Origin: Camarhynchus parvulus
Lineage: Eukaryota; Chordata; Aves; Passeriformes; Thraupidae
Length of the DNA stretch: 64,000 bases
Reading direction: 5' to 3'
Assembly (NCBI RefSeq): GCF_901933205.1
Contig: NC_044601.1
Coordinates: 32,092,352-32,156,351 of the forward strand
This document shows, piece by piece, positions 1 through 11,820 of this stretch. Below the pieces are notes generated by a model, which saw nothing but the letters and a program-made list of their open reading frames with translations, was not told where the DNA came from and did no database searches. Position 1 is the stretch's first letter. The number at the start of each line of letters is the position of its first letter. The position numbers were made by a program, and so were the translations under genes.

Positions 1-1984
1 TTTTCCATTGTATCTTCATATACTGAACTGTTACATGGCACATCACTGTTTTAAATTATGAAGTTCCTTTTAACAAAGGCTTCTGGACAGTAGTTTTCAT
101 CTGATGTAACCTTGCAACCACATCTGTATGGCTGAAACAATTCACGTATGGTAATTTATTTGTTGCATTCATACAATGGTTTTGTTTGGTAAAAAATTGA
201 ATGTGAGTTACAATTGAAGATTTTTTGGTGACAAAGTTGAGCAAATCTGTTTAACTGGGACCAAGCATTGAGCCATTCCTCCAACATGTGCTGTTACTGG
301 AGGACATCCAGAAACTAAGGTGTTTTTAACCAAAAAGGTTATAGGGAAATGTCTTTAGTAAAACTGAATGGGAAACAGTTTTGCACTTCAGAACAGCTGG
401 TAACAGAAGATCTAGCTTGCCTATAAAAATATATCAGTCGACTTCTGCCACAGTCAGCCAATGTTTAAGGGACAGACACAAGGGCAGATCCCTTGATCTT
501 GCACTCATGTGTGAAAGAGACCAGAGAGATCAAGATTTAACATGCAACCCTTAGAAGAGAGTCCACTCTGAAAGAAGCATGGATGTGGACAAAGGGAGCA
601 TGCAAGAAACCACAGAGAATATTCTTCTTTTTCTTTTAGGCTTGACATGGTGCTGTGCTCTTCAGGGAGCTACCAGGTCTTCCTGGATTGAGCTTGGCAC
701 TAGGCAAAAGAAGCACTAAAAAAAAGCATAAATGTTGTGTATATGACAGGACTAGATACTGGTGGGTGATGGGAAAGAAAGTGCGTGAGAAAACACATAA
801 GGAGCCAAGAAAATGATTTTTTTTTTTTTTTGCCTGTGAAATAGAAAGACAGTGTGTGTGTAAGCTATTTTACTAGCCCTTATATGTAGGGGAAAAAGTG
901 AGTAATTAAAGGACATAGATTTGAAAGGAAGGAGAAGACACAATGCAGGAAACAGAGTATGTGTCTGAACATAAAATTTAATTACAGTAGCCATTAAAGT
1001 ACAGTGAAAAAATAGCACAAGAAATACCAGGAAAGAAATCACAGGAAGAAAGGAAGAATTGAAAAATATTTAATAAAAAGTAACTGAAGGACTAGCATAG
1101 GGCATAATTTATGCCCTGGATACAGAATACTTCATAATGCCATTCAAGAAACAATGGAAACATGTTTTGAAAAAACATTTCTGTAGCACTGCATCCCACT
1201 ACTTTACCTGGGTGCTGCTGAAGGACCAAATGCCAAGGTAATGCTAAAATATTTTTTCTTTTGCTTGATTTTTATCAGAGCCCAAAATACCTACATCTTT
1301 TTCGTATTGGTTTGCCCCCAGCCTGCATGGTAAATATCTAATCAGCTACTGTGTTACAGGGATTTTGTGGTTTTGAACTCAGTAAAACATACAGGAGATA
1401 TCTTTAATAAGCAAAATGGTGGTACCAATGCTATCACACATCTGAATTTATCTTTTTGTGGTTAAAATGTCCTCCAATTACAAAAAGTTGGCAGTCAGCA
1501 GGAACTTTTGCAGTCTTGCCCCACCTTTTGTTCCTTCTCGCTTTCAATGTCTAGCTTCTGCTCCATTTAGGTACTGATGACAAATTTAGACCATGGAAAA
1601 ACTAAAGGAAACTAAGGAAATCTATCTCCTTTTAATAGCATCATACCAATGCATTTAATTTTTCACACAAACTTTGTTACAAAATTATGTATTTAAACCA
1701 AAATCATATATCCCAGATAAAATTATGTTTCAGAGTTTTTCCTAGTTTATTCATACAAATATGAAGTTAGACACTGTAATGATGTCACTGATGTGTAAAA
1801 TTGCTGAACTACAGCGTTTTGTTGCATTAGTTCCCAGCTCTGTTTAAATCTTCCCAGATTTAAAATGCATCTCCAAAATTAGGTCTGAAGTATATGGGAG
1901 TCACTGATTCAGCAGATATTGAAAGGCTCAGTGACACAAGAAGGCAAAAGCCTTGGAAGCTGAGATAGAAAACACTGAAGAAGC
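1..1984. other. AT-rich unique sequence, no gene recognised
   Basis: No coding or RNA gene is supported here. Open frames stay under 100 codons and have no recognisable domains. The only low-complexity feature is a run of 15 T at 817-831. The stretch could be intergenic or intronic; nothing in the sequence decides which. Confidence 0.5.
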
Positions 1985-3150
1985 AGACCTTGAATGTTCT
2001 CAGGAGTGGGGCATCTCCCACCTCCCTGGGCAATCTGTTTCCATAATTTACCAATCTCATTGAAACAAAACCTTCCTCATGTCTAATGGAAGTCAACTCT
2101 CTTATCGTTTAAAACCATTACCCTTCATCCTGTTGCAACAGAACTGACAAAAAGGGCTGTCCCCACCTCTCTCTTAGCCCCTGTTGAGGTACTGAAATGT
2201 TTCTGTAAGGTTTCCATGGGGCTTTCTCTTGCAGGATGAACAACCCCAGCTCTCTCAGGCTGTGTTCATACAGGATGTACTCCAGCCCTTTGAACATGTC
2301 TGGACCTACTCCCACGCAGTTCCATGTCCTTCCTGTGCTGGGACCCCAGAGCTGGATGCAGGGTTCCAGGTGGGCTCTCACCAGAGCAGAGCAGAGGGGC
2401 AGAATCCCCTCCCTCCTCTGCTGTCCACGCTGCTTTGGATGCAGCCCAGGACACGTTTGGCTCTCTGGGCTGGGAGTGCCCATGGCTGGGTCATGTCCAG
2501 CCTCGCACCCACCAGCCCCCCCAATCCTATTCCCCAGGGCTGCTCTTGTTGACAGTCTCGCCTGTGCTGACAGTGGGGGTGGCCCCAACCCAGTTGCAGC
2601 ACCTTGCACTTGGTCTTGTTAAAACTCATGAGATTCTCATGGGCCCACTTCTTGAGCTTGTCCCAGTCGCTCTGGGTGGAATCCTATCCTTCAGGTGTGT
2701 CAACACCACACTCAGTCTGGTGTCATCTGTGGACTTGATCCGTTCATCTGTGTCATGTTAATGAAGATATTAAATGGCATTGGTCCCAGTATGGACCCCT
2801 GAGGCACACTTCTTGTCACTGGTCTCCATCAGGACACAGCCATTGACCGCCACCCCCTGGATGCCACCCTCCGGACGCCACCCTCCAACCAACTTCTCAT
2901 CCACTGAACAGTCCACCCATCTAATCCAGTTTAGAACAAAGAATGTTGTTGTGGACCATATAAAAGTCTTTATGGAAGTCCAGGTAGATTATATCCATAG
3001 CTCTTCCCTTTCCAGTGATGGAGTCACTCCACTCTAGAAGGCCAGTGGGTTGGTCAGGCAGGAAGTGAAGCCATGCTGGCTCTCTTGAATTATCTCCTTC
3101 CCCAAATCCTGCTCAAAGACGGGTAGAATCCACTGATTTCTCTTTCACTT
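1985..3150 (-). mobile_element. CR1 LINE fragment (RT C-terminal half plus 3' region)
   Basis: Read on the minus strand (3150 to 1985), this follows the CR1 order: RT palm region, the conserved block around SFNKTKCKVLQLGWG, the block ILPLCSALVRAHLEPC followed by IQLWGP, then LRELGLF, then the start of the 3' region ending near the words that encode the group-wide tail (GGGCATCTCCCACCTCCCTGG on the plus strand, shown here in part). CR1 elements are jockey-superfamily non-LTR retrotransposons; ORF2 carries an endonuclease and an RT. The copy lacks the 5' half, including the endonuclease, and also lacks the terminal octamer repeats normally found at a CR1 3' end, so it is truncated at both ends. 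It is clearly more GC-rich than its surroundings. Confidence 0.92.
2118..3060 (-). pseudogene. CR1 ORF2 reverse-transcriptase remnant, broken
   Basis: This is the decayed reverse transcriptase of the CR1 copy. From the minus-strand N-terminal side there is a YLDF-like block with an aspartate (about 2990-2960), a PEG word (about 2685-2695), then an N-terminal-to-thumb region with KCKVLQLGW (about 2590-2620), and finally ILPLCSALVR, QLWGP, LEYILYE and LRELGLF between 2230 and 2420. Reading passes through several frames, and stops interrupt the segment that should hold the catalytic FADD motif, so no active enzyme is possible. A 163-codon open frame at 2118-2609 is only the surviving GC-rich portion. 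On the plus strand, overlapping frames at 2229-2761 are shadows of it. Confidence 0.88.
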
Positions 3151-4810
3151 AGTAGTCTGAATTTGTTTTCACAGTAATTTGTACAACTAAAACCTGCTGG
3201 ATTGAAAAACATCAATGGGGTGAATACAGGTGCAAAAAAGCTCAATGATATAAATATGCTACAGGGGCAAGACCCAACAATGAGCAGGCAGAAGATATAT
3301 GGAACATCTCAGAGAAGCTTTTCAATTGATATTTCTAAGATAAACTGCTGTGCTGCTGTTGTTAAGAAGTCAGCTACTGCTGAGGACTGAATTGAGACAG
3401 TAAGTTAACGACCAGTGTGCCCAGAGCTTTCTATTAAGTGCTAACTTAACAGATGGGATACTTATATTAATAAACTGAGTTATTGCATATTTGGCATTTA
3501 AAAACCTGGGATTGTGATCAAACTGCTATTGAAAAGTGAATTTATTTTCCCCTTTCATGTGCTTTTTTAATAACATCAGGTAATTCTAGATAAAATTTTG
3601 TCTGAGCTTCAGTTCCTGCAATCCTAATCTAAAGCACCGAAGAGCAATTATAATTTCCTGATGGCAAAAGAAAATATGCTCAGGCAAACTTCACTGACTG
3701 ATAGAAAACATTCTGTATGTATTGCTATCCATTAGGATTATAGAAACAAGAGAATCTGTGTTTTGTCTGTTCTTGAGGGGCTCCTTCTGTTACTGCTCTA
3801 TATAATCTTTCATTTTTGTCTGCTAAGGGTCACTTAAACTGGTTGAATAGGGTGGTCGATAGTAGTAGCAACAAATATATGCCAATTTTCTTGTCATTAT
3901 AAGGCTGTCAAACCAGATCAGTAAAGATAAAAACTCTGGAAAGCAGCAAGTGACTAATTAAATTATTGCTGCTGGCGTTTGACGGGGAAAAAAATGACAG
4001 TTTTATGAAGCTGTTAAGGAATACCTATAAGACTGAAGCACTTGCTAGAACTCAATATTGAAAGTTCTCTAATGTTTCCTATATCTAAAAACCAAGCTAG
4101 TTTATAATGGCAAGCTTCACACTCCAGATTACTCCAATTTCAGAGTTCATTAAGTAGTATTAGTAATTGACACTGTGTTCTACATGTTTCTGGAATTAAA
4201 GAGCATTTTCCTATCACCACAGTGGCATATTCACACCATTTTTCTGTGTTCACTTACCAGATTTTTACCCGAGTCAGACCACATAAAGCCATAACCTAAT
4301 TTCCAAATAGTCTTTGAGAGCACTTCAGGACTAAAGAAGGGGCACAGTGCTAATAAGATTCCTGCCCAAAATGCAGCATCCTTGTGGCATAAAGTTTCTG
4401 CTGTTTGACATAGGAGCCTAAGTGGTATCACAATAGTAGTGGTTACCTTATGATTATTTAGTATTTTCCATCTTGTCTTCCAACAAAATTTCATGTGAAC
4501 CAGTTTCCTGTTCTTTCTGTCACACCTTGAATGCATGAGATTTGTTAGGCACAAAGAGATAAAAGGTTCTGGAACCACTTGCCTTTCCTAAGATTTCAAT
4601 CAGTTTCTGAGAAACTGAAAAAAGCAGTCCTTCAAAGCAGGATATATTTATATTATTTTGATACACAAGCTCACTTCTATGTTGAAGAGGGTCTCTTTTA
4701 AAATGAAGTGATTCAGAAAGCGCTAATTGCTGTAAGACAGGATTCATAAATCAGACTGATAAGATAGTCTGCAGTAGGCCATACTCTACATAAGCCATAC
4801 CTTTGTGATA

Positions 4811-4813
<3 letters not shown>
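3151..4813. other. Unique sequence, no gene recognised
   Basis: The longest open frame is 115 codons on the minus strand (4231-4578), in ordinary AT-rich sequence with no domain that I recognise and no splice-site support. I see no repeat family here. Confidence 0.45.

Positions 4814-4845
<32 letters not shown>
4814..4845 (+). repeat. Poly(A) homopolymer, 32 A
   Basis: An uninterrupted run of A from 4814 to 4845. CR1 elements do not leave poly(A) tails, so the run is not the end of a CR1. No retrocopied gene was recognised upstream and no target-site duplication was seen flanking it, so a simple homopolymer expansion is the default reading. Confidence 0.95.
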
Positions 4846-4847
<2 letters not shown>

Positions 4848-7602
4848 CTCAACTTTTAGAAAGGATTTTTGAAATCTGTACCACTGCCAGTCAGCCATAT
4901 AAGTGAATCACAGTTGTCTCTTCATCTGCCCTCATTTTGAGAGTAAGATTGAAGGAATTTATATCATTTCATGGGCCATTTATAGATAAACTCATCTTTA
5001 CAGAAGGCTTTAATGGAGGATTTTAAAGATACTCTGTAGGGAATTTTTTATTAAAATGGAAATCTGCAAGAAAGCGGAATAGAGCAAGGGATGAATGTCA
5101 TTTGGATGACGTTATTTGGATGCTTAAAGGTACACTAGAGACCACTTAAATTTTCTCAAAAGCTCTACAGTGTCGTTGCTGTTGTGGCATGGGTAAGACC
5201 AACTTTTGGATAAGTGATGTAAAAATCATCATCTAGGAGAAAGCAGATTATGAATGCAAAGTATTTAGCTTACTGGACATAATTACACCGGAAACTTAAA
5301 AAAACTAAAAGGTAATTTTCTTACATGCTTTTATGAGCTCTTTATAAAACTCCAGCCCTGGTACAGGCAGCAGGATTTCTGCAGCTGTTGTAAGAGGAGA
5401 GCTGTGAGCTATCCTTTTAGGTAAGCTTTGCTACTGGGACTACAGTCTGCATCTAAAAGGCTCAAAGAAGGCAGCAAGATTGACAGTGCCTTGCCTCTAC
5501 AGTGCCTGTAGAGCAAGAGAATAGGAGCAATGGTCGCTAACAGGTCTGTAGAGGTTGTTAGGGCGTATCTTCACTTCTTCTGAGGGGTGTGGAGTTAGCA
5601 AATCCCTATGGAGACACTGACAAGGGAATTGCTATGCTAGTCTCACACAGCTGGTGAGTACACATGGCAGTTATCCTATAGCTGCTCTAATTTATGCCAG
5701 CACTTGGGTCACAAGAGATTACCTGACAGTCACTTCTTGTGCTGTTGATACCCCACAGGAAACTGTGGCACTACATTTGCAAATAGGCAAGTTGTGCTTC
5801 CTAACCTATCAAGAAATACAGGGGATCTGGAGGAAACACAGGGTGATAGAGATAAATAACTGCTGTAAAGATTTTGTGCATCTTCCTTCATCTAGAGAAT
5901 AAAAAGATCATTTGATATGGCCAAATGTCACACAAAGAAAGAGTGGAGAAGCATAATGACAGCGTGACCACGTGAGTACTTCTGTGGGGTTCATACCCAG
6001 ACCCACTGCATGCCATGGCTATGCAGATAAGTATTAAAAATCAGGAAAAAAAATTACTGCTTACCCTGGAAAATAGGTTATAAACTTGTTAATGAGAAAA
6101 GGTGTGGATAAAAATGTCACTGAAGCTAGGGAACTATTTGAGGAAGCCCGTGCTGTCAGACTCAAAATGATTCAGGGCACCTTGCTGGCAGAAGCTAGTG
6201 CAAAATGTTTCCAGTCACAGGATTTGTTTCTGAACAAATGTCAAAGGAATAAAACATGGTTTGCTTTGTCAACTAATATATTTTTGATCATGGGGACAAT
6301 TGGTTTACAACTCAAAGTTTAATCAAAGCAATGCAATTTGACAACTGCTAAAAACTATGGGATCAAGATGCCTTTCCTAGAAACAGGATGCCATTAAATA
6401 TCATCATCACTGTTACTATTCATTGACCCTTCAGAATCCTCCCAGGTTCAGCAATATCAGTTTCAATTACCAGTAATAGTTTGTTTATGGAATGTACCTG
6501 TCTGTCTTGAGTAATTTTTAACTGATTGAGGCATGTGCTCCACTTTGTATAGTGCAGTTTCCTAAAGTTTTATCAGAGTGCATATGAAGCACACATTTTT
6601 GACAAAAGCAATTATATCTAATGTGTGAGGTAAAATTTGGGAATGTCCTTACTTTTTACTTGAAAAGCTTAATTAATTCAGTGGAAGCCATGGTGGAAGT
6701 CAGAGTTAAGATGACAGCCATTAGAAACCTATGCAAATCCAAAGCAGAGTTTGCTTTTTTGTTTTAGTTATGTACTTTCAGTAAACAAAAGTTAGGAACT
6801 CAGCACCATGCTAGCCACCAGTTTTCTTTCCTATTGTGAATACTGCTTCTGTGCTCTTCTGGAGCTGACCTCACCCCCATACATATCACACCTCTTTCAT
6901 CATCAACACAAGATACTACTATAAAACTCTATTATTGCATTTTTAAACAATGATCTTACACCATTATGAGTGCATTCTGCTTGCCATTGCTGTCTATTTC
7001 ATCTTCCTTTTATTCCTTTCTCTTAGTTGGCACATGGGTAGTAGGTCTCTGAGATCCATTTCTATTTCCTGTATTTACACCATGTACAAGTCTGACAGGT
7101 GTGTTCATGGATTTCATTGAACCCTAGTAAAGAAAGCCTAGCGTGATTTTTGTCTTATATTGTGTTTGTGTTTCACCCTCCAATAGAATTAAATGCTAAA
7201 CCAGGATCTCAGGAGGCCAGCTTTGCAGAGATAATGATTTTATCTATAGTATGATAGCATCCAATATCTTGCAAGTTATGTAAATCTTAATAAGAGAAGT
7301 ATGAACATAAGCAAAATTTCTGTTATAGAAACTTCCAATTGTTTCAATTTACATAAAAATACTTCAACAAGTAGGAATACTAAAAACCAAAAAGGAAATG
7401 GCTGCCCAACCATATTTACAGAGGCATATCCCTACCACTGTGTAGATCTCACACTTTAAATGTCCTTCTGACGGGCTTAAGAGGACAATCAATTTGGTAA
7501 TATAAAATCTTTGCATGCTTTTGACTTTCATGACTCGTACTTGAAATAAAAGGGAGAGAAACCATGCCAGCAGAGGGAATTTATCTTCATGGATCAGTTT
7601 AA
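4846..7602. other. Unique sequence, no gene recognised
   Basis: Open frames of 82 codons (5654-5902) and 78 codons (6086-6322) occur on the plus strand. The second has a somewhat protein-like stretch (TEARELFEEARAV), but I recognise no family and see no clear splice sites around it. Nothing else stands out. Confidence 0.45.
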
Positions 7603-7690
7603 AAAAAAAACCAACAAAACTCAACAATAACAACAACAACAACAACAACAACAACACAAACAAAAAACCCCAAAAGAAAAAACCAACCGA
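7603..7690 (+). repeat. CAA microsatellite in an A-rich tract
   Basis: A (CAA)n run of about nine to ten units occupies roughly 7629-7656, inside a longer A/C tract (7600-7690) that contains A-rich stretches on both sides. The minus-strand frame through it encodes a run of leucines and is an artefact of the repeat. Confidence 0.93.
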
Positions 7691-8063
7691 GAAATACACT
7701 TTTGCTTTGGGTATCTTCTTTAGTTAGGGTCACTCTGTCTTTAAAGTTACTTGTTCTGAAACAGTGATGTGGAAGTTATCCTCAGAACAATATTAGTGTT
7801 TGTAACTCTGTTCAGCATTTTGGTTTTGTCCATTGGGAATTACTGAAATGTATCACCCCTTGTCCACCTCCACAGCTACAGCTATTCCTGCCGGCCACTT
7901 GTGCTGGCAGGCAGGCTCAGGCATCTGGTAACCTACTCAGGCAGCAGAGAACTGTCCAGGAAACTGGACTGAAACCACAACTCACTCCAAATAAAATGCA
8001 ATGAAATCTGTTTTTTTTTTCTTCTTTCCCTCCACACATGTTAATTCTTGATGTGTCCTACAC

Positions 8064-8131
8064 AAGGCTAAGGGTTGAATGTGATAATCCTTGTGGGTCC
8101 CTTCCAGATCAGCGTATTCTGTGATCCTGTG
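8064..8131 (+). mobile_element. CR1 LINE 3' tail scrap
   Basis: The words GATAATCCTTGTGGGTCCC, TTCCAGATCAG and TATTCTGTGATCCTGTG are in the order of the CR1 3' terminus read on the plus strand, ending with decayed octamer-like repeats. Only about 65 bp remain, the normal outcome of strong 5' truncation during CR1 integration. No coding part is present. Confidence 0.8.
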
Positions 8132-11100
8132 CTAGACATTTACCTTTCTTTAACTCATATCAAAGCCATGTCTCCTGAAATAACTTAACAAAAGTGGGAT
8201 CCATGACGGGAACCTAATCATCTGTGTGGCAAGTTATTTTTGTCCTGCATTAACTTCATTTACAACTGCTGGAGTCATTGCCTTCAATTCAATAGGAAGA
8301 AAGACTGAAAAAGGGAGTCTGTGTCTGTTTATCAAAGACCACAGAATAAAATTGAAGTAATTAAGAGCCACTCATGAAATAACCAAGTATAAAACTAATG
8401 ACAAGCTAATGTAGAAACACATATTAAAAGCCTTCCCATAATTTGACATGAGCTGACAACTGTGACCAAGTGAGAGAAGGAAGGCAAGCCTGTTAAGGAG
8501 CACAGCTCCCTGCTCTGTTGAAGGTCCCAACTTTGTCTTACCTCCCACACATCTTCCATGAGCTGTGAAGAGACTGCACCTATAAGGTGACATAGCACAA
8601 CACTGTTGTTTTGTAGTTCTGAGCCTGTAAACAATCACAAACTCTGATGGATTTCCATTGTGAAAAGTAATGGATACAATGTCATTCTTTCCTCCCATGA
8701 ACCAGTCGCTTTCCCCTAGATTTCTCGCTGCTCTTGCAGGGGCTTCTGAAGCCAGTAAAAATGTAGTTGCTTTGATTGCTGTTACTCTCAACAGAACAAA
8801 GTAAACAAAACTTCTCTCACCATTTTAGCACTGTATTTAGCTGTTCATTGATCAGTACCTGCCTACATTAAAATGAGAAATCTTTTTTCTTGTAACTCAT
8901 TTATTTTTTCTGTCTCTGTTGAGAGATGTGTATATTATGAACCCATTAAAGAGATACTTGACCATGGGAGGATTATGTCTCAAAGCTAAACCTATTGTTT
9001 TGAGACTTGAATCAAGCATCTAGACCAGCTAATTTCTGATGAAGTCAGTGGTCTTCAATATTTATTTTACATCTGATATCTCGTACAGCTTACACCCTGG
9101 GGCTTTGGTGCATCTCTAGGCTCTTGAGAGACATTCAAACCCTTCCCAGAACTCAGTACAAGGAAGATTTATGGATGTAGTCATTCTCCTTCCACTCTCA
9201 CCTACCAGTGACTGAAGGGACCCATGGGTCAGTCTTAGAGAGCTCCTTGTGGTGACCAGCTCAGTCTGTAATGTGTCTGAAAAACAGCAAACACTGCAGG
9301 GCTGCCCTTTCCACCGAGCTGGGGGCATTGTTGGTATCCTCTGCTGCATCCTGCATGCTGTACAGCCTTCATTTCCACATTAATTTAAAGCAGTAGGAAA
9401 GGCTATTCAAAATGTGTAGAAATGAAAATCTGTAAGTTTCTTTAATTTTATTTTAAAATTATCTCCTACATACTAGAATAACTCAGGGTTTTAATTGAAA
9501 CCATGCTGGATTCAGCTAGAGTCTTGATAGTAAAGTGGGAATATCAGTGTATGTTCTTTGTATTTATTATAAATTTTTATTCCCCCATTCCCAAGATAAA
9601 TCTGTCTTAAAATCTATTTCTCATTTCTAAGCCATGAAAGAACATGTTCTGTGCCTCTCAAGTGGACCACTGACATTCCTTGATTGTTTCAATGGGTGAT
9701 ATTTTACAAGTTTTACTTCTCCACATAGATCATTGCTAGTTGGTACTTTGGAAATAAAGCATTTTAATAACTGCTGCAATAAGCAGGTGTTGAAGGCAAT
9801 TTCTATCTACTTTCCAAACCACATTGTTCAGTTCTACCTACAGAACTTATCCGTGCAGTGTTTTCATTTCATATTTACAATCTTTCACAGAGTTCAGATG
9901 ACAGTCAGGGTTATTTTGGGATTGCTGTTTGAATTTAAAGTTTTCTATGGAAAGAATGTACCTACATTTCAGTATTTTCTCTATAAATTAGATGTAGCAA
10001 GTGATGTTGGGTTTTTCCATTTGGAGAGAAGGGCAAATGTAAACAAAAGTGTTTAATTTTAACATTAGAATTTTCAGAGATGCTATAGTAGTTAGTGCTG
10101 ACATTTTAGTCTTTGCATATTCCCCTTCAATATGACAGACGCTGTATCTACAAGAAGTGAACTCTGAAAAGAAACGTAGTTACAATATCATTATCAGCTG
10201 GCTGGCTGTGCCTGATAGAATTAGGTATACTTGTGAGACAGGCCCTTGGAAGGACAGGGGAGCAGGGCAAACCTTCAACAGACTTTTTCTGGGACTCCTT
10301 TGTAGCTAATTCTGAACTTATTTGTGCTGGTGCTGGTCCTGGTCCTAGGTGGTAATGCTGTAACATATTTTGCTTACAAAGTGAACAGAAATTTCCATAC
10401 AGAGGCATGTAGCATTTCCAGCAGGGCACCTTGATTAACCAGCTTGATGAGAGGGTTCAGAAGTCCTTGAAATGGTAACTAAGGGAAAAAATAGAAACAT
10501 AATTGTCTTCTTGAATTTGAGGAAAGTCTGACAATTCCTTACAGTCTAGCAAATTAAAAGATACCTTTTTTCCATTTTAGAAATCTAAATGTAGTTATTT
10601 TAGAGCTTTTCCCTACGCAATTTTCTACTTAATAAGAAGACAACAACATGTGTCAAGAGCATTCATTTGCAAACCAGATTGATATATCCCTGGTCTCCTC
10701 TTCTTTGATGGGAATGCTGTTAAGAAGCTTGGGCAATTGTTTTGTCACGGAGCAATGTGTTTAACGGTCAACACACACAAGAGGCTTTGGCAAAAAGGCA
10801 GCTTTTCCACACAAAGGATAAAATCATAAGGCTTAAAGTGGGGAGTACAAAGGATGACAGAAGCATGTGCTGCCAGAGTTGCCCATGTTACTAGGATCCA
10901 CACTCCATCTCCATTTTAAGAGCAATAGCTTGAAGAGTTTTAGCCACTCATCAGGACTTAAAATTTCTGGGCGGGAATTATGGCAGCATGGTGTGATGCT
11001 ATATTTAATTATCTTAATTTCTCTGAAATCATATATGTGAAAATTGACATAATTCCATTGAATGAAGGAAATTATTTTAAATCACCACCAGAAAATGAAG

Positions 11101-11638
11101 ATAATTCATTGCAAAAATCATCTGCAATCAGAGCATCCTGTAACTACATCCTGTATCACCAGATGAGAAGATTTTAAATTACTTTCATCACTAATATTCA
11201 GCAGTAGACTGATAAAAAGATGTCTAAAAATGGAAGCAATTTTCCAGATGTGTTTGTATTGTTTGAAACTACTTACATGTCTGTTGCAGATTCAAGGAAA
11301 ATTGAACATGACTGTAGAAACTACAGATGAACACCCACTGCTTTCTCAGTGTACTCAGATTACTCAGGAGAAATGCATGCTCATTCTTTTGCATTGAGAA
11401 AAAAATGTGTGATCCTTCTCAAGCATCACATCAGTTATATCAAATGGAAACAAGTGGAAGCCCTAAGGCTTTCATACTTATGCTGTCAAATAACTTTCAT
11501 ACAATGTTTCAAGTAGGAAGATACTAAAATTGGTGTTTGGCGAATAACAGATCCTGATGTCCCTGAATGTGTAGAAATTAGAAAGGAGAAAGCTTAGCTT
11601 TAGCTGCTCTGAGACAAACAGTGAAAACCTGTCTTTAT
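8132..11638. other. Unique sequence, no gene recognised
   Basis: A 139-codon minus-strand open frame lies at 8372-8791 and a 107-codon plus frame at 9733-10056; neither resembles a family I know. A slightly GC-richer patch at 9090-9360 was inspected and not assigned. No RNA gene was seen. Confidence 0.45.
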
Positions 11639-11701
11639 GAAGTTTATTTGAAGTTTATTTGAAGTTTATTTGAAGTTTATTTGAATTTTATCTGAAGTTT
11701 G
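11639..11701 (+). repeat. 11-bp tandem repeat (GAAGTTTATTT), five to six units
   Basis: Four exact copies of GAAGTTTATTT start at 11639, 11650, 11661 and 11672. A diverged copy (GAATTTTATCT) starts at 11683 and a partial GAAGTTT at 11694. The exactness of the first four implies recent slippage or unequal exchange. Confidence 0.95.
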
Positions 11702-11780
11702 AGAGTATATTTTCATGCGGATTTTCATATACAGACTCTCACCAGCCACAGGTTAAGTATAGGATACATCAGATTTGGGG

Positions 11781-11820
11781 TTTTCGGCACCCAAATCTGG
11801 AGTATTTTCAGCACCCAAAT
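11781..11820 (+). repeat. Short imperfect direct duplication, 24-bp spacing
   Basis: TTTTCGGCACCCAAATCTGG at 11781-11800 is echoed by TTTTCAGCACCCAAAT at 11805-11820. The duplicated word contains CACCC and could derive from an old repeat, but no family is recognised. Confidence 0.75.

Noticed and set aside
2118..2609. 163-codon minus-strand frame as a possible host gene
   Set aside because: Its product carries CR1 RT words (LPLCSALVR, QLWGP, LRELGLF) and is the surviving part of a dead element.
7364..7699. Minus-strand frame with a leucine run, looking like a membrane protein
   Set aside because: The leucines come from the CAA microsatellite and the phenylalanines from A-rich DNA.
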